A stretch of DNA of 17,263 bases from Nitrospirota bacterium. Lineage in GTDB: Bacteria; Nitrospirota; Thermodesulfovibrionia; Thermodesulfovibrionales; JdFR-88. The translations under genes were made by a program, and so were the position numbers. The stretch spans positions 1-17,263 of the forward strand of contig JAJYJB010000055.1 of assembly GCA_021789735.1 (NCBI GenBank), in the 5' to 3' direction. The notes below the pieces were generated by a model that did no database searches, had not been told where the DNA came from, and saw only the letters and a program-made list of their open reading frames with translations. Positions 1-7,329 of the stretch are shown one piece after another (position 1 is the first letter of the stretch; every line of letters starts with the position of its first letter).

Positions 1-2
1 AG

Positions 3-263
3 CCCGTGGCCGCGGCTGCGGATTTCCTGGTCCAAACAGAAGTCCTCGCCGTCGGCATAGACTATCTATCGGTGGGCGGCTGCGGCAGCGAAGGGGCCCT
101 TGTGCACAGGACGCTGCTTGAGGCCGGCATATGGATAATCGAGGGGCTGGACCTCTCCTGCGCGGCACCCGGAGCCTATGAGCTCATTTGCCTGCCCCTC
201 AGGATCGAAGGATCAGAGGCCGCCCCGGCCCGGGCGCTCCTGCGACCGGTTCCCCGCCGGTAG
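3..263 (+). CDS. Cyclase / kynurenine-formamidase-like protein, C-terminal part (5' end outside window)
   Basis: The reading frame is open to the left edge, so only about the last 87 residues are present. They contain a pattern typical of the cyclase family (arylformamidase/KynB-like metal-dependent hydrolases): a VGIDYLSVGG segment, then VHRTLLEAGIWIIEGLDL, then a YELICLPLRI strand and a final APARALLRP stretch. In the family this C-terminal part carries the conserved His of 'vHr.LL' and the Glu of 'iiEgL'. The upstream metal-binding HxGTHxD motif lies outside the window, so substrate and activity cannot be judged. The GTG at position 6 is simply the first possible start inside the window and is unlikely to be the real one. 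The stop codon lies within a terminator hairpin. Confidence is in the family, not in a specific kynurenine role. Confidence 0.7.
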   Translation, partial: PVAAAADFLVQTEVLAVGIDYLSVGGCGSEGALVHRTLLEAGIWIIEGLDLSCAAPGAYELICLPLRIEGSEAAPARALLRPVPRR

Positions 264-272
264 CTTTTTTTT
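245..272 (+). terminator. Intrinsic terminator overlapping the end of the cyclase gene
   Basis: A 5-bp stem ACCGG (245-249) / CCGGT (257-261) with a 7-nt loop, extendable by one T-G wobble, is followed after AGC by eight T residues (265-272). The right arm includes the first base of the TAG stop codon at 261-263. The stem is short but GC-rich and the T tract is good. It would separate the cyclase gene from the membrane-protein gene starting a few tens of bases later. Confidence 0.55.
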
Positions 273-304
273 GTCCCTGGGCAAAAATGGTAGAATTAAA
301 AGTC

Positions 305-1312
305 ATGGCCTTTTCCGATTCCATAAAAGAAGGGTTTTCTACCGTAAACCACCGGTGGCACCTCGTCCTCATCAGGGTCGTTGCCTCTATCATCAACCTT
401 GCCGCTTTTTTTATCATAGTGGGCATACCGCTTTTTGTCGCGATCATGGTGGCGGGCATCGAGCTTGCGGCCGCCAACGCGGGCCAGTTCCTCGAAAGCC
501 TGAAGGCGGCGTTCACGAGCGGATACGTGTGGATCGCGGCCCTCGTGCTGGCCAGCGTCCTGCTTTATGCCTTTTTTGCGGCCTTCATATGGATGTACGT
601 GATCTCCGGATCAATGGGCATCATTGCCCGCACCCTGGAAAACAGGAAAGAGACCTTCAGGATGAAACTCTTTTACCTGGAGGCAAAAAAGCACTTTACC
701 CCCCTTGCCAACTTCTACCTCCTGCTTGGCGTCTTCGTCCTGGCGGCCTTCATCGTGCTCGGGGTGGCGGTGGGCGGTGCGGTCTATCTCTCCGACGCGC
801 TCAAGCAGGCAAGCTCGGCCCTGGGGCTCGCGCTTGAGGTCCTCCTGAACCTGTTCATCGTGCTGGCGGGGCTGTTCACCGTCTATGGGAGCCTGACGCT
901 CGGGGCCTATGGGGCGGGTATCGTGGTGCTGGACCGCGAGCGGGCATGGTCCGCAATTAAAAAAGCGGTAAGCTTCCTTTCCGAAAACCCGTGGGGTTTC
1001 TGGGGGTACTGCGCGCTGCTGACCGCTTACGGAATGGCCATGTTCTTGATCTTTGTTATCGGATACCCGTTCAAGCTGATCCCGATCATAGGTGTCGTTA
1101 TCATATTGCCGTACCAGATCGCGAGCTATGCCCTTGGACGCTACCTCGGGCTCTCCCTGGTGGGCAGCGCATTTTCATACTATTTCAGAAAAACGAGGAC
1201 GCGTATCCCGGCAGGAGTTCCCGGGCCAGAGCAAGCTCCCGAGGGTCCGGTCCCGACGGTTCCAGGGGAACCCCAAGCACCTCTGCAAACTCCTCCGCCA
1301 GAAGCCCCTTAA
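305..1312 (+). CDS. Uncharacterised polytopic inner-membrane protein
   Basis: The product is a 335-residue protein whose function I do not recognise. It has about six hydrophobic stretches (about residues 22-52, 74-100, 137-162, 174-208, 232-255 and 259-288), then a basic FRKTRTR segment and a Pro/Glu-rich tail from about residue 296. The layout resembles generic multi-pass families of the DUF4013 / glycerophosphodiester-phosphodiesterase membrane-domain kind, but no diagnostic motif is visible. ATG at 305 is chosen because MAFSDSIKEGF reads as a normal amphipathic N-terminus. ATG at 287 (six residues longer) is also possible, and neither has a strong ribosome binding site. The longer frame back to 188 overlaps the cyclase gene and is not credible. 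The whole proline-rich tail lies inside the 128-bp convergent overlap with lipM. Confidence 0.75.
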   Translation: MAFSDSIKEGFSTVNHRWHLVLIRVVASIINLAAFFIIVGIPLFVAIMVAGIELAAANAGQFLESLKAAFTSGYVWIAALVLASVLLYAFFAAFIWMYVISGSMGIIARTLENRKETFRMKLFYLEAKKHFTPLANFYLLLGVFVLAAFIVLGVAVGGAVYLSDALKQASSALGLALEVLLNLFIVLAGLFTVYGSLTLGAYGAGIVVLDRERAWSAIKKAVSFLSENPWGFWGYCALLTAYGMAMFLIFVIGYPFKLIPIIGVVIILPYQIASYALGRYLGLSLVGSAFSYYFRKTRTRIPAGVPGPEQAPEGPVPTVPGEPQAPLQTPPPEAP

Positions 1313-2015
1313 AGAGTTCCCGGTCTGCGCCCGGCGCAAGGACGGACAGTCCCGCCATCGCGGCGGGATCAAAATTGGCATTAAAATATCCCCCGAAAAC
1401 CTTTTCCGCCAACTGCCCGTCCATCCTGAAGGGTATGGAACCCTGCTGCAGAAAACCATCGGTCCAGCGTCTTTGCGCAGAACCCACGACCTTCCTGCCG
1501 TTTGCGGTCATTTCCGCATAAGACACGGACCCGAAACATGGAGTCGTCTGGCCGGCTCTTTTGACCTCCTGCCCCGGAAGCGGTCCCGAAGGGCCGCCGG
1601 ACCTTCTCTTTTTTACTTCCACCGGGACGCCAAGACGCCGCAGCGCCCGCTCGATGGCCGAGCTGATGATCTCGTAGCACCCAAAGAGGTCTTTGCCCCT
1701 GAATGCGCCCTCATAGCGCGACGCCAGGCTGTAGGTAAGCTCATCGCCGTGGAGAACGGCCCTGCCGCCGGTGGGCCGGACAACCACAGGAAGGCCGCTT
1801 TTCTTTACGAAATCAAGGTCAAGCCCGCGGCCGCCGTGCCGGAGGAAATGCTCCTTTTTCTGGAAACGCCCAAGGCTCAGGGAAGGGCGGTCCCAGGCAT
1901 AGAAACGTATCGCGGGCGGAGTGAGCCCCTGTCTGACCGAAAAGGCAAGCGCCTCGTCAAGGGCCATGTTGAAGGCCGCCGGGCCGGCCCCCGAATCTAT
2001 AAACCTGAAGGACAT
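1185..2015 (-). CDS. lipM: Octanoyltransferase LipM-like (BPL/LPL family)
   Basis: The 276-residue product belongs to the lipoate/biotin-ligase fold family, which moves octanoyl or lipoyl groups onto carrier proteins in the cytoplasm. The segment RPTGGRAVLHGDELTYSL (about 80-97) is the family's substrate-binding loop, and 'ELTYS' is more typical of LipM/LipL than of LplA. A cysteine at 160 in TTPCFGSVSYAEM precedes GRKVVGSAQRR (173-183); LipM uses a cysteine at this place as acyl acceptor, and the Lys of GRKVVGSAQ is conserved. It therefore most likely transfers octanoate from ACP to GcvH or lipoyl domains, with LplA-type ligase as the alternative. Its ATG overlaps the end of the CooT-like gene by 19 bp, so the two are translationally linked. 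Its last 43 codons overlap the convergent membrane-protein gene. Confidence 0.85.
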   Translation of the reverse strand: MSFRFIDSGAGPAAFNMALDEALAFSVRQGLTPPAIRFYAWDRPSLSLGRFQKKEHFLRHGGRGLDLDFVKKSGLPVVVRPTGGRAVLHGDELTYSLASRYEGAFRGKDLFGCYEIISSAIERALRRLGVPVEVKKRRSGGPSGPLPGQEVKRAGQTTPCFGSVSYAEMTANGRKVVGSAQRRWTDGFLQQGSIPFRMDGQLAEKVFGGYFNANFDPAAMAGLSVLAPGADRELFKGLLAEEFAEVLGVPLEPSGPDPRELALARELLPGYASSFF

Positions 2016-2200
2016 GAGGGCTCAAGGAGGATCCTGCGCTTTATAGCCTGGATCTCCTTTATCCTTCCCTCGAAACGCCTCTCCTCCCCGAACAGGCTCC
2101 TCAAATATACGGTCCCGTCCTCGGGTCTTATTATGTCCACGCTTTCAAGGTAAAGGTCTTCCTTTTCCCCTCCGGTCAGATACGCGTTAAGTTCGCACAT
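1997..2200 (-). CDS. CooT-family small protein (predicted nickel-binding)
   Basis: The 67-residue product begins Met-Cys and has the CooT family pattern: MCELNAYL, then EDLYLESVDIIRPEDG, LRSLFGEERRFEGRIKEI and a terminal IKRRILLEP. In characterised CooT, Cys2 and the dimer interface form a nickel site linked to maturation of CO dehydrogenase. Many family members sit far from any CODH gene and their role is unknown, and this copy has no nickel-enzyme gene nearby. A good AAGGA ribosome binding site lies six to seven bases before the ATG. It overlaps lipM downstream and follows the exonuclease gene by 16 bp, so it looks like part of the same transcript. Confidence 0.8.
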   Translation of the reverse strand: MCELNAYLTGGEKEDLYLESVDIIRPEDGTVYLRSLFGEERRFEGRIKEIQAIKRRILLEPSCPSGL

Positions 2201-2216
2201 TTCGGTCCTTTTTTCC

Positions 2217-2945
2217 TTACCTGTTGCCCCCTGGGGGGAATTTGATGTAGTTCTGCCAGTACTCCAGAAGAGACCTGGTGGCCAACAGGTCTCCGGCGCA
2301 ATACCTGGCTATATCCAGGCACCTGCCCTCTCTGAACAGTTCCTTCACCTCGTGGCCACAGGTCTCTTCCTTGGGGCTTTTTATCCCGAAGAACCTGCAC
2401 CACAGTTCCAGGCTGAAGCGCCTGCGCACGGCGCCGTAAAAACTGAGCTGGTCCATAAGGTCTATATGCGCGCCGTTGTACCGGTTGGGCATGAGGTCCC
2501 TGAGCGGTCTTATCCTGTGGAGCGCCGAACGTATCAGTATGAAAGGGCAGTCAAAGCACCGCCCGTTGAAAGTGACAAACTGGTCGTAGCTTTTGACAGC
2601 CTGCCAGAATTTCTGGAGCACCTCCTCTTCGGAGCCGGCCTCGTAAACAATGCCGTCCTCCTCGAAAGGCAGCATCGGCTCTTTGTCTTTTTCCTTTTCT
2701 TCGGGACCGGGAGCCGAGGTGTCCAGGCGCGGCGCCTGGTAATAGACCGCACCCCTGCCGCTGTCCGGGTTCAGCATGCCGATGGCTACGATCTCCGCGG
2801 TGAGAGGATAGAAGGAAAGGCTGTCTTTTACCGCCGCAACTTCCTCATCCGATTCCGCAAAGCGGAGGAAATAGTCCCTGACGGGCGCCTCCAGGGCATC
2901 AAAATCGCCCCCCGCAGTCTCTATGTCGAAGATGACCCGGGACAT
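2217..2945 (-). CDS. DEDDy 3'-5' exonuclease-like protein (RNase H-like fold)
   Basis: The 242-residue protein has the three exonuclease motifs in order. Exo I is DIET (D7, E9), Exo II is FNGRCFDCPF (D132), and Exo III is YCAGDLLATRSLLEYW (Y215, D219), the YxxxD form. Together they give a full DEDDy metal-binding set, as in the 'predicted 3'-5' exonuclease related to DNA polymerase B exo domain' family often annotated as linked to polysaccharide synthesis. It is therefore probably an active nuclease, but substrate is unknown. An acidic, low-complexity insert (about 76-98, with EEKEKDKEP) lies between motifs I and II. It follows ctpA after a 145-bp gap, the longest in this gene series, so it may have separate transcription. 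No clear ribosome binding site is visible before the ATG. Confidence 0.8.
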   Translation of the reverse strand: MSRVIFDIETAGGDFDALEAPVRDYFLRFAESDEEVAAVKDSLSFYPLTAEIVAIGMLNPDSGRGAVYYQAPRLDTSAPGPEEKEKDKEPMLPFEEDGIVYEAGSEEEVLQKFWQAVKSYDQFVTFNGRCFDCPFILIRSALHRIRPLRDLMPNRYNGAHIDLMDQLSFYGAVRRRFSLELWCRFFGIKSPKEETCGHEVKELFREGRCLDIARYCAGDLLATRSLLEYWQNYIKFPPGGNR

Positions 2946-3090
2946 TCAGACGGGAAACGGCAGACGGCAAGCAGCAAAAAGCAACATAAAAAACACTCCC
3001 GGAGCTGCCCCTCCCTTATCGTTCACTGCCTTGGACCTTCGCCTGCCGAAAAAACCGCGGTCTCCCGTCCGCTATCAGCCGGCCGGGGAC
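2946..3090 (-). other. ctpA-exonuclease intergenic gap with weak terminator and degenerate short repeats
   Basis: This 145-bp gap holds no gene. Read on the minus strand just after ctpA it has a 4-bp stem GCGG/CCGC (3072-3069 with 3060-3057), then GG and six T (3054-3049): a weak terminator or pause candidate. Near the exonuclease start are drifting short repeats, including CAGACGG at 2947-2953 and again at 2961-2967 followed by AAGCAGCAAAAAGCAA (plus-strand reading). No convincing promoter is seen. Confidence 0.3.
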
Positions 3091-4413
3091 TCAGGCGGCC
3101 TTCGCCGTATTCTGGAATATGCTCCAGGTCTTGAGTATGTCCAGGGCCCTCTGCAGTTGGGTGTCGTCTTTTTCCTTCAGGTGAGTAAAAGGAACTACTT
3201 CCTCGTCCCTGCCGGGGGCCTTGCCGGTGATGCTCCCGCCAAGGTGGTTTTTGAGGTCCCGTTCCCTTATGACAGGGTGCTCCTTCATCCCGTCAACCGC
3301 CGCAAGATGGACGCGTATGTCCGGCGTTATGCCTACGTTCTGTATGCATACGCCGTTAGGCGTATAGTACATGGCGGTAGTAAGCCTCAGCGCCGAGCCA
3401 TCGCTCAGAGGAATGACGGTCTGCACGGAGCCTTTCCCGAAGGTCTGGGTGCCGACGATGACAGCCCTTTTCCAGTCCTTGAGGGCGCCTGAGACTATCT
3501 CCGAGGCGCTCGCGCTGCCCTCGTTGACAAGCACCACCATCTGGATGTGATCATAGACCGGATACTGGCCAGTGGTGTAATAGTCGGTCCTGGGGCCTGT
3601 CCTTCCCTTTATGTAAACGACAAGCTTGCCCTTGGGCAGGAACTGCCCGGCCACTGCTACTGCGCTGTTTAAAAGCCCTCCGGGGTTGTTCCTGAGGTCC
3701 AGGATGAGCGATTTCATCCCTTCGGCGTTCAGTTTTTTGAGGGCCGCGGCCATGTCCTGAGCGGAATGCTCCTGGAATTCGGTCAGCTTTATATAACCGA
3801 TGCCGTCTTTCTTGTCCAGCATCTTGTACTTGACGCTCTTTATCTTTATTACCGCCCTCACCAGCTTGAATTCAAGCTCCTTGGAAACGCCGTCACGCAT
3901 GATGGAGAGGGTCACCGGGGAGCCAACGGGCCCGCGCATTTTCTTGACCGCGTCGAACATGGTCATGTCGGCGGTAGGCGCACCGTCTATCTTGACGATC
4001 TTGTCCCCTGCTTTTATCCCCGCATTGTACGCCGGTGTGTCCTCTATCGGGGCCACAACCATAAGCGCATGGTCTTTTATCCCTATCTCTATGCCCAGGC
4101 CGCCGAACTGCCCGCTGGTGTCCACCTGCATCTCCTTGTAGGCATCAGGAGGCATGAAACCGGAATGGGGGTCCAGAGAGTCTACCATTCCGTTTATTGC
4201 GCCGTATATCAGCTTTTTTGTGTCAGGCACCTTCACATAATTTGTCTCGATGTCCTCGAGCACCTCGGTGAAGACCTTCAACTGGCTGTAGTTGCTCTCT
4301 CCGGCTGCATTTACATAGCTATTGGACCAGAGCGTCATCGCGACCAAAAGGACCACTATGCTTATGGCCAGGGCCGCAATCCATATTTTTTTCTTTTTTG
4401 AGTTAAAGGGCAT
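3091..4413 (-). CDS. ctpA: S41-family C-terminal processing protease CtpA
   Basis: The 440-residue product has an uncleaved signal anchor or signal peptide (about 9-36), an N-terminal S41 region ending in LDPHSGFMPPDAY (about 80-92), a PDZ domain (about 100-185, with GGLGIEIG) and the S41 catalytic core. Catalytic Ser302 lies in GSASASEI and Lys327 in FGKGSVQ, exactly 25 residues apart as in the family. It would act in the periplasm, trimming proteins at the C-terminus, often linked to cell-wall hydrolase turnover. An AGGA element 6-7 bases before the ATG is a usable ribosome binding site. The order ftsE-ftsX-envC-ctpA is a recurrent arrangement, which supports a role in controlling peptidoglycan remodelling at division. 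The stop is followed only by a weak terminator-like stem. Confidence 0.95.
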   Translation of the reverse strand: MPFNSKKKKIWIAALAISIVVLLVAMTLWSNSYVNAAGESNYSQLKVFTEVLEDIETNYVKVPDTKKLIYGAINGMVDSLDPHSGFMPPDAYKEMQVDTSGQFGGLGIEIGIKDHALMVVAPIEDTPAYNAGIKAGDKIVKIDGAPTADMTMFDAVKKMRGPVGSPVTLSIMRDGVSKELEFKLVRAVIKIKSVKYKMLDKKDGIGYIKLTEFQEHSAQDMAAALKKLNAEGMKSLILDLRNNPGGLLNSAVAVAGQFLPKGKLVVYIKGRTGPRTDYYTTGQYPVYDHIQMVVLVNEGSASASEIVSGALKDWKRAVIVGTQTFGKGSVQTVIPLSDGSALRLTTAMYYTPNGVCIQNVGITPDIRVHLAAVDGMKEHPVIRERDLKNHLGGSITGKAPGRDEEVVPFTHLKEKDDTQLQRALDILKTWSIFQNTAKAA

Positions 4414-4476
4414 TTTTTCCTGGATCCTCCAAAAACAAAAAGTTTCTCATTCCATGCCAGAATAAAAAAACGGTCA

Positions 4477-5646
4477 CTATTCCCTTGCAAGCCATTGCAT
4501 CGGATCAAGCGGCTTGCCCCTGTATCTGATCTCAAAATACAGGGAAGGCGCATTCACCATTTCGGAATCCCCGGCCCTTCCGACCGGGGCCCTTCCACTT
4601 ATTATATCGCCAACTTTCAAAAAAATCTCATTGAGGTCGGCATAAAGGCTGTTGTAGCCCCCGCCGTGGTTTATGATCACAAGCTGCCCATACCCTTTGA
4701 ACCAGTTGGCGTATATGACCTTCCCCTTGAAAATGCTCCGGACCATGGCGTTTGCCGCAGTCCTTATGTATATGCCGTTCCTGAATATTGGCGTGCCGAA
4801 CACTGGGTCCGTGCCGCGCCCATAGCGGTATACCACGGTGCCGCGGACTGGCCATGGGAGCCTGCTCCTCATGCCCTGGAACCCTCTGCCGTTGTAAGAG
4901 AAGGCGGCGTCGGAGCTGTTGATGACCGCCAGCAGCCTGCGGGAAGCCTCCTTAAGCCCCCGAAGCATGGCCTCATAGCCCGCCTTCTGGTTCCTGATGG
5001 AGGCCAGGAGGTTCTGTTTTTCCCGCCTTTTCATGTCAAGGCGGCTTTTGGCAAAAGCAGCCCTGGACTCTTCCCGCTTGAGGCCGGAGACAAGGACTGA
5101 AAGCGAGGCCTCCTGCCCCTTGAGCTTATCCAGCGTGGCCTTGTAAGAGTCCTCTTCGTCTTTTTCCTGCTTTGCCATTATCTCCAGATACCGCCACCGC
5201 CTTAAAAAGGAGCCCATGTCGTCCGCGCCAAGCAGCATGACTAGGTCACCTGTCTGCCCGCTCATCCAGAGCCCTACGAGCTTGGCCTTAAGCCAGCTCT
5301 GGCGTTGCTGTATCTCCTGCCTGGTCTTTTCGATGCCTGCATTGGCCTGGCCGATCTGTCTGTTTATGGAAGCCAGGCGCCGTTTCTCCAGGTCAAGCTG
5401 CCCCTTGTACCTGGAGACTTCCGCGTTTATGTTCTGCAGCTGGCCCGAAACGGAAGATTCCCACCGCCTGGTCTGCCGGAGGTTTGCCTCCTGTTTTTTT
5501 ATCTCCTTCTGTATCTGCCTGTATTTGCCCCTGGCGTCCCTGGCATGGGCAGCGGAGCAGAAAAAGAAAAAAAGAAAGAACGGAAAAAAGAGAAAGGTAA
5601 AAACGGAAACGTAAAAGACCTTTCCACCTTTTTTGGTCAGGCGCAT
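4477..5646 (-). CDS. envC: EnvC-like murein hydrolase activator (coiled coil + degenerate LytM domain)
   Basis: The 389-residue product has a signal peptide (about 1-35), a long coiled coil rich in Lys/Glu/Gln (about 37-240) and a C-terminal LytM/M23 domain (about 265-389). The M23 zinc and catalytic residues are missing. Where active enzymes have HxGxD there is NGIYI, the usual HLS-type motif is YADLN, and the HxH site is SLYFEIR. The ending SLYFEIRYRGKPLDPMQWL closely follows the non-catalytic EnvC pattern. It should therefore activate amidases in the periplasm rather than cut peptidoglycan itself. It begins one base after the ftsX stop codon, so it is cotranscribed with its known partner complex FtsEX. 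The downstream gap to ctpA is 63 bp. Confidence 0.9.
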   Translation of the reverse strand: MRLTKKGGKVFYVSVFTFLFFPFFLFFFFCSAAHARDARGKYRQIQKEIKKQEANLRQTRRWESSVSGQLQNINAEVSRYKGQLDLEKRRLASINRQIGQANAGIEKTRQEIQQRQSWLKAKLVGLWMSGQTGDLVMLLGADDMGSFLRRWRYLEIMAKQEKDEEDSYKATLDKLKGQEASLSVLVSGLKREESRAAFAKSRLDMKRREKQNLLASIRNQKAGYEAMLRGLKEASRRLLAVINSSDAAFSYNGRGFQGMRSRLPWPVRGTVVYRYGRGTDPVFGTPIFRNGIYIRTAANAMVRSIFKGKVIYANWFKGYGQLVIINHGGGYNSLYADLNEIFLKVGDIISGRAPVGRAGDSEMVNAPSLYFEIRYRGKPLDPMQWLARE

Positions 5647-5647
5647 T

Positions 5648-6520
5648 TCAGATCTGTATTCTGCCCAGGGCTATGAGCGCCCCGGTAAACCCTATGAAAA
5701 GACCGGCGGGCACCGGCATGAAGAAAATGACGGAGGGGAAGAGCATATACCTGAGGACAGGCACGGAAGAGGCGAACCCGCCCAGGAAAAAACCTCCAAA
5801 GACGCCGTAGGCCGCAAAGCAGGCAAGCAGTCCGCCGGCCAGCCCAAGAAGTGATCCCTCTATAAGAAAAGGCGCCCTTATGAACCAGCCGCCGGCGCCA
5901 AGGAGACTCTGGGTTTCCACCTCGTCCTTCCTGCGGTAGAAAAGGATCTTGACGGTGCTGTAACAAACAAAGATCACGCCCACCAGCAGCGCGGCAAGGA
6001 AAGCGGCGCCCGCCGTCCTTGCCCCGGTTATTACCCGCTCTATGCCCTCAAGGAAATGGGCTCCGTACTGGACGTCCTGCACCCCTTGCATTGCCTTTAC
6101 CTGATTGGCAAACTCCCGGGCCTCGCCGGTCTTGAGGCTGCTGCCTTCCCTGAACCTGATCTCGATGGATGCCGGAAGAGGGTTTCCATCCAGCCCCTCA
6201 AACAGGTAAGCGGAATCCTTCATCGCTTTTTTGAGTTCGGCCAGCGCCGAGTCCTTGGATATATAGGAAATGCTTCCCACGGCGGGGTTTGCCCTGATCG
6301 CCGCCTCCAGACCGGCCAGGGCCTGAGGGGATATCCCGTCATCCAGGTAGACGGTCATCGAAAAGCGGTCCTGCAGCTTCGATGCGAAATAGTTGAGGTT
6401 ATACACCGTAAACAGGCTGACAAGCAGGATAAAAAGCCCCACCCCGATGGACAGGACGCTTAAGAAATTTATCCACTTCTCTTTCCATATGCCCGCCAGC
6501 GCGCTTCTCAGTCCGTTCAT
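5648..6520 (-). CDS. ftsX: Cell division ABC-complex membrane protein FtsX
   Basis: The 290-residue product shows the FtsX topology: a short cytoplasmic N-terminus, one membrane helix (about 19-42, LSVLSIGVGLFILLVSLF), a periplasmic domain (about 45-170) with MTVYLDDGISP and ISKDSALAELKK, and three C-terminal helices (about 173-197, 218-247 and 258-285). FtsX transmits ATP-dependent conformational changes from FtsE to a periplasmic coiled-coil activator, here encoded by the next gene. Its ATG overlaps the ftsE stop codon as ATGA, and its stop lies one base before the envC start, which is tight translational coupling. The periplasmic motifs and gene order leave little doubt. Confidence 0.95.
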   Translation of the reverse strand: MNGLRSALAGIWKEKWINFLSVLSIGVGLFILLVSLFTVYNLNYFASKLQDRFSMTVYLDDGISPQALAGLEAAIRANPAVGSISYISKDSALAELKKAMKDSAYLFEGLDGNPLPASIEIRFREGSSLKTGEAREFANQVKAMQGVQDVQYGAHFLEGIERVITGARTAGAAFLAALLVGVIFVCYSTVKILFYRRKDEVETQSLLGAGGWFIRAPFLIEGSLLGLAGGLLACFAAYGVFGGFFLGGFASSVPVLRYMLFPSVIFFMPVPAGLFIGFTGALIALGRIQI

Positions 6521-7179
6521 CCCACGGTCTCCGCTTCTATCCTGCCGCCACCAAGATTGAGCACTCTCCGGCCGGTGCCCGTGTACAGGTCCCTGTTGTG
6601 AGTGGCTATAAGGACGGTCGTGCCTCTTGAGTTTATGTCCTTGAATATCCGCATGACCCCGGCTGCCGTGTCGGGGTCCAGGTTGCCGGTGGGCTCGTCT
6701 GCAAGCAGGAGCACGGGTTCCGCGACGATGGCCCTGGCTATGACGGCCCGCTGTTGCTCGCCGCCGGAGACGGTCTCCGGCCAGCAGTCAGCCTTGTGCC
6801 TGAGCCCGACCATCTTGAGGACCTCCATCACCTGGTTTTTGATCGCCCTTTCGGCCATCCCCCTGATACGGAGCGCGAGCGCCACGTTGTCGTAGACAGT
6901 CCGGCCAGAAAGGAGCCTGAAATCCTGGAAGACCACCCCTATGTTTCTGCGCAGGCCGGGTATGTGCCCTGCCTTCATCGAGCCCGTATCGATGCCGTTT
7001 ACAATGATGGACCCGCCGTCCGGCTCTATCGCCCTGTATATGAGCTTAAGCAAGGTGCTTTTGCCCGCCCCGCTTGCCCCTGTAAGAAAAAGGAGTTCGC
7101 CCCTTGCGGCCTGGAAGGTGACACCGGACAGCGCCTCCTGGCTTTCATATGTCTTTACTACGTTTTCGAAGCGGACCAT
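6517..7179 (-). CDS. ftsE: Cell division ATP-binding protein FtsE
   Basis: The 220-residue ABC ATPase has all nucleotide-binding motifs: Walker A GASGAGKST (34-42), Q-loop VVFQDFRLL (82-90), signature VSGGEQQR (137-144), Walker B LLLADEPTGNLD (157-168) and H-loop ATHNRD (His194). Size and the 'VFQDFRLL' form fit FtsE, and ftsX follows with an ATGA overlap. It works on the cytoplasmic face, driving FtsX to control peptidoglycan hydrolysis at the septum. It is the first gene of the series; a weak promoter candidate is seen upstream. No ribosome binding site is evident before the ATG, and the short sequence ahead of it is AT-rich. Confidence 0.96.
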   Translation of the reverse strand: MVRFENVVKTYESQEALSGVTFQAARGELLFLTGASGAGKSTLLKLIYRAIEPDGGSIIVNGIDTGSMKAGHIPGLRRNIGVVFQDFRLLSGRTVYDNVALALRIRGMAERAIKNQVMEVLKMVGLRHKADCWPETVSGGEQQRAVIARAIVAEPVLLLADEPTGNLDPDTAAGVMRIFKDINSRGTTVLIATHNRDLYTGTGRRVLNLGGGRIEAETVG

Positions 7180-7199
7180 ATCAAATAATCCGGGCAGCC

Positions 7200-7230
7200 T
7201 TTAAAGCCAATTGAAATGGACGCCGGTCAA
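7200..7230 (-). promoter_or_regulatory. Weak candidate promoter for the ftsE series
   Basis: On the minus strand TTGACC (7230-7225) is followed after 19 bases by TTTAAA (7205-7200), 20 bases before the ftsE ATG. The -35 matches well but the spacing is long and the -10 is only a fair match. Confidence 0.25.
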
Positions 7231-7329
7231 TACTTGAGGCATGGCGCCTCTTCCCGGCTTTTTCCGTCACGCCCGCACAGGCGTGGATCCGTCTTCTCCG
7301 GCTTCGAAAGAAAAATTCATACAGGCCCG

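Noticed and set aside
1092..2153. Long plus-strand open frame (353 codons) opposite lipM
   Set aside because: It is a shadow of lipM in GC-rich DNA; the translation is rich in Arg, Pro and Gly with no domain, while the minus strand gives clear LipM motifs.
2352..3134. Plus-strand open frame (260 codons) opposite the exonuclease
   Set aside because: It is antisense to a gene with a complete DEDDy motif set and shows no recognisable domain or ribosome binding site.
7268..7285. Hairpin CACGCC-CGCACA-GGCGTG in the gap before ftsE as a terminator
   Set aside because: The 6-bp stem is perfect, but neither strand has a T tract after it, so I could not support a terminator call.
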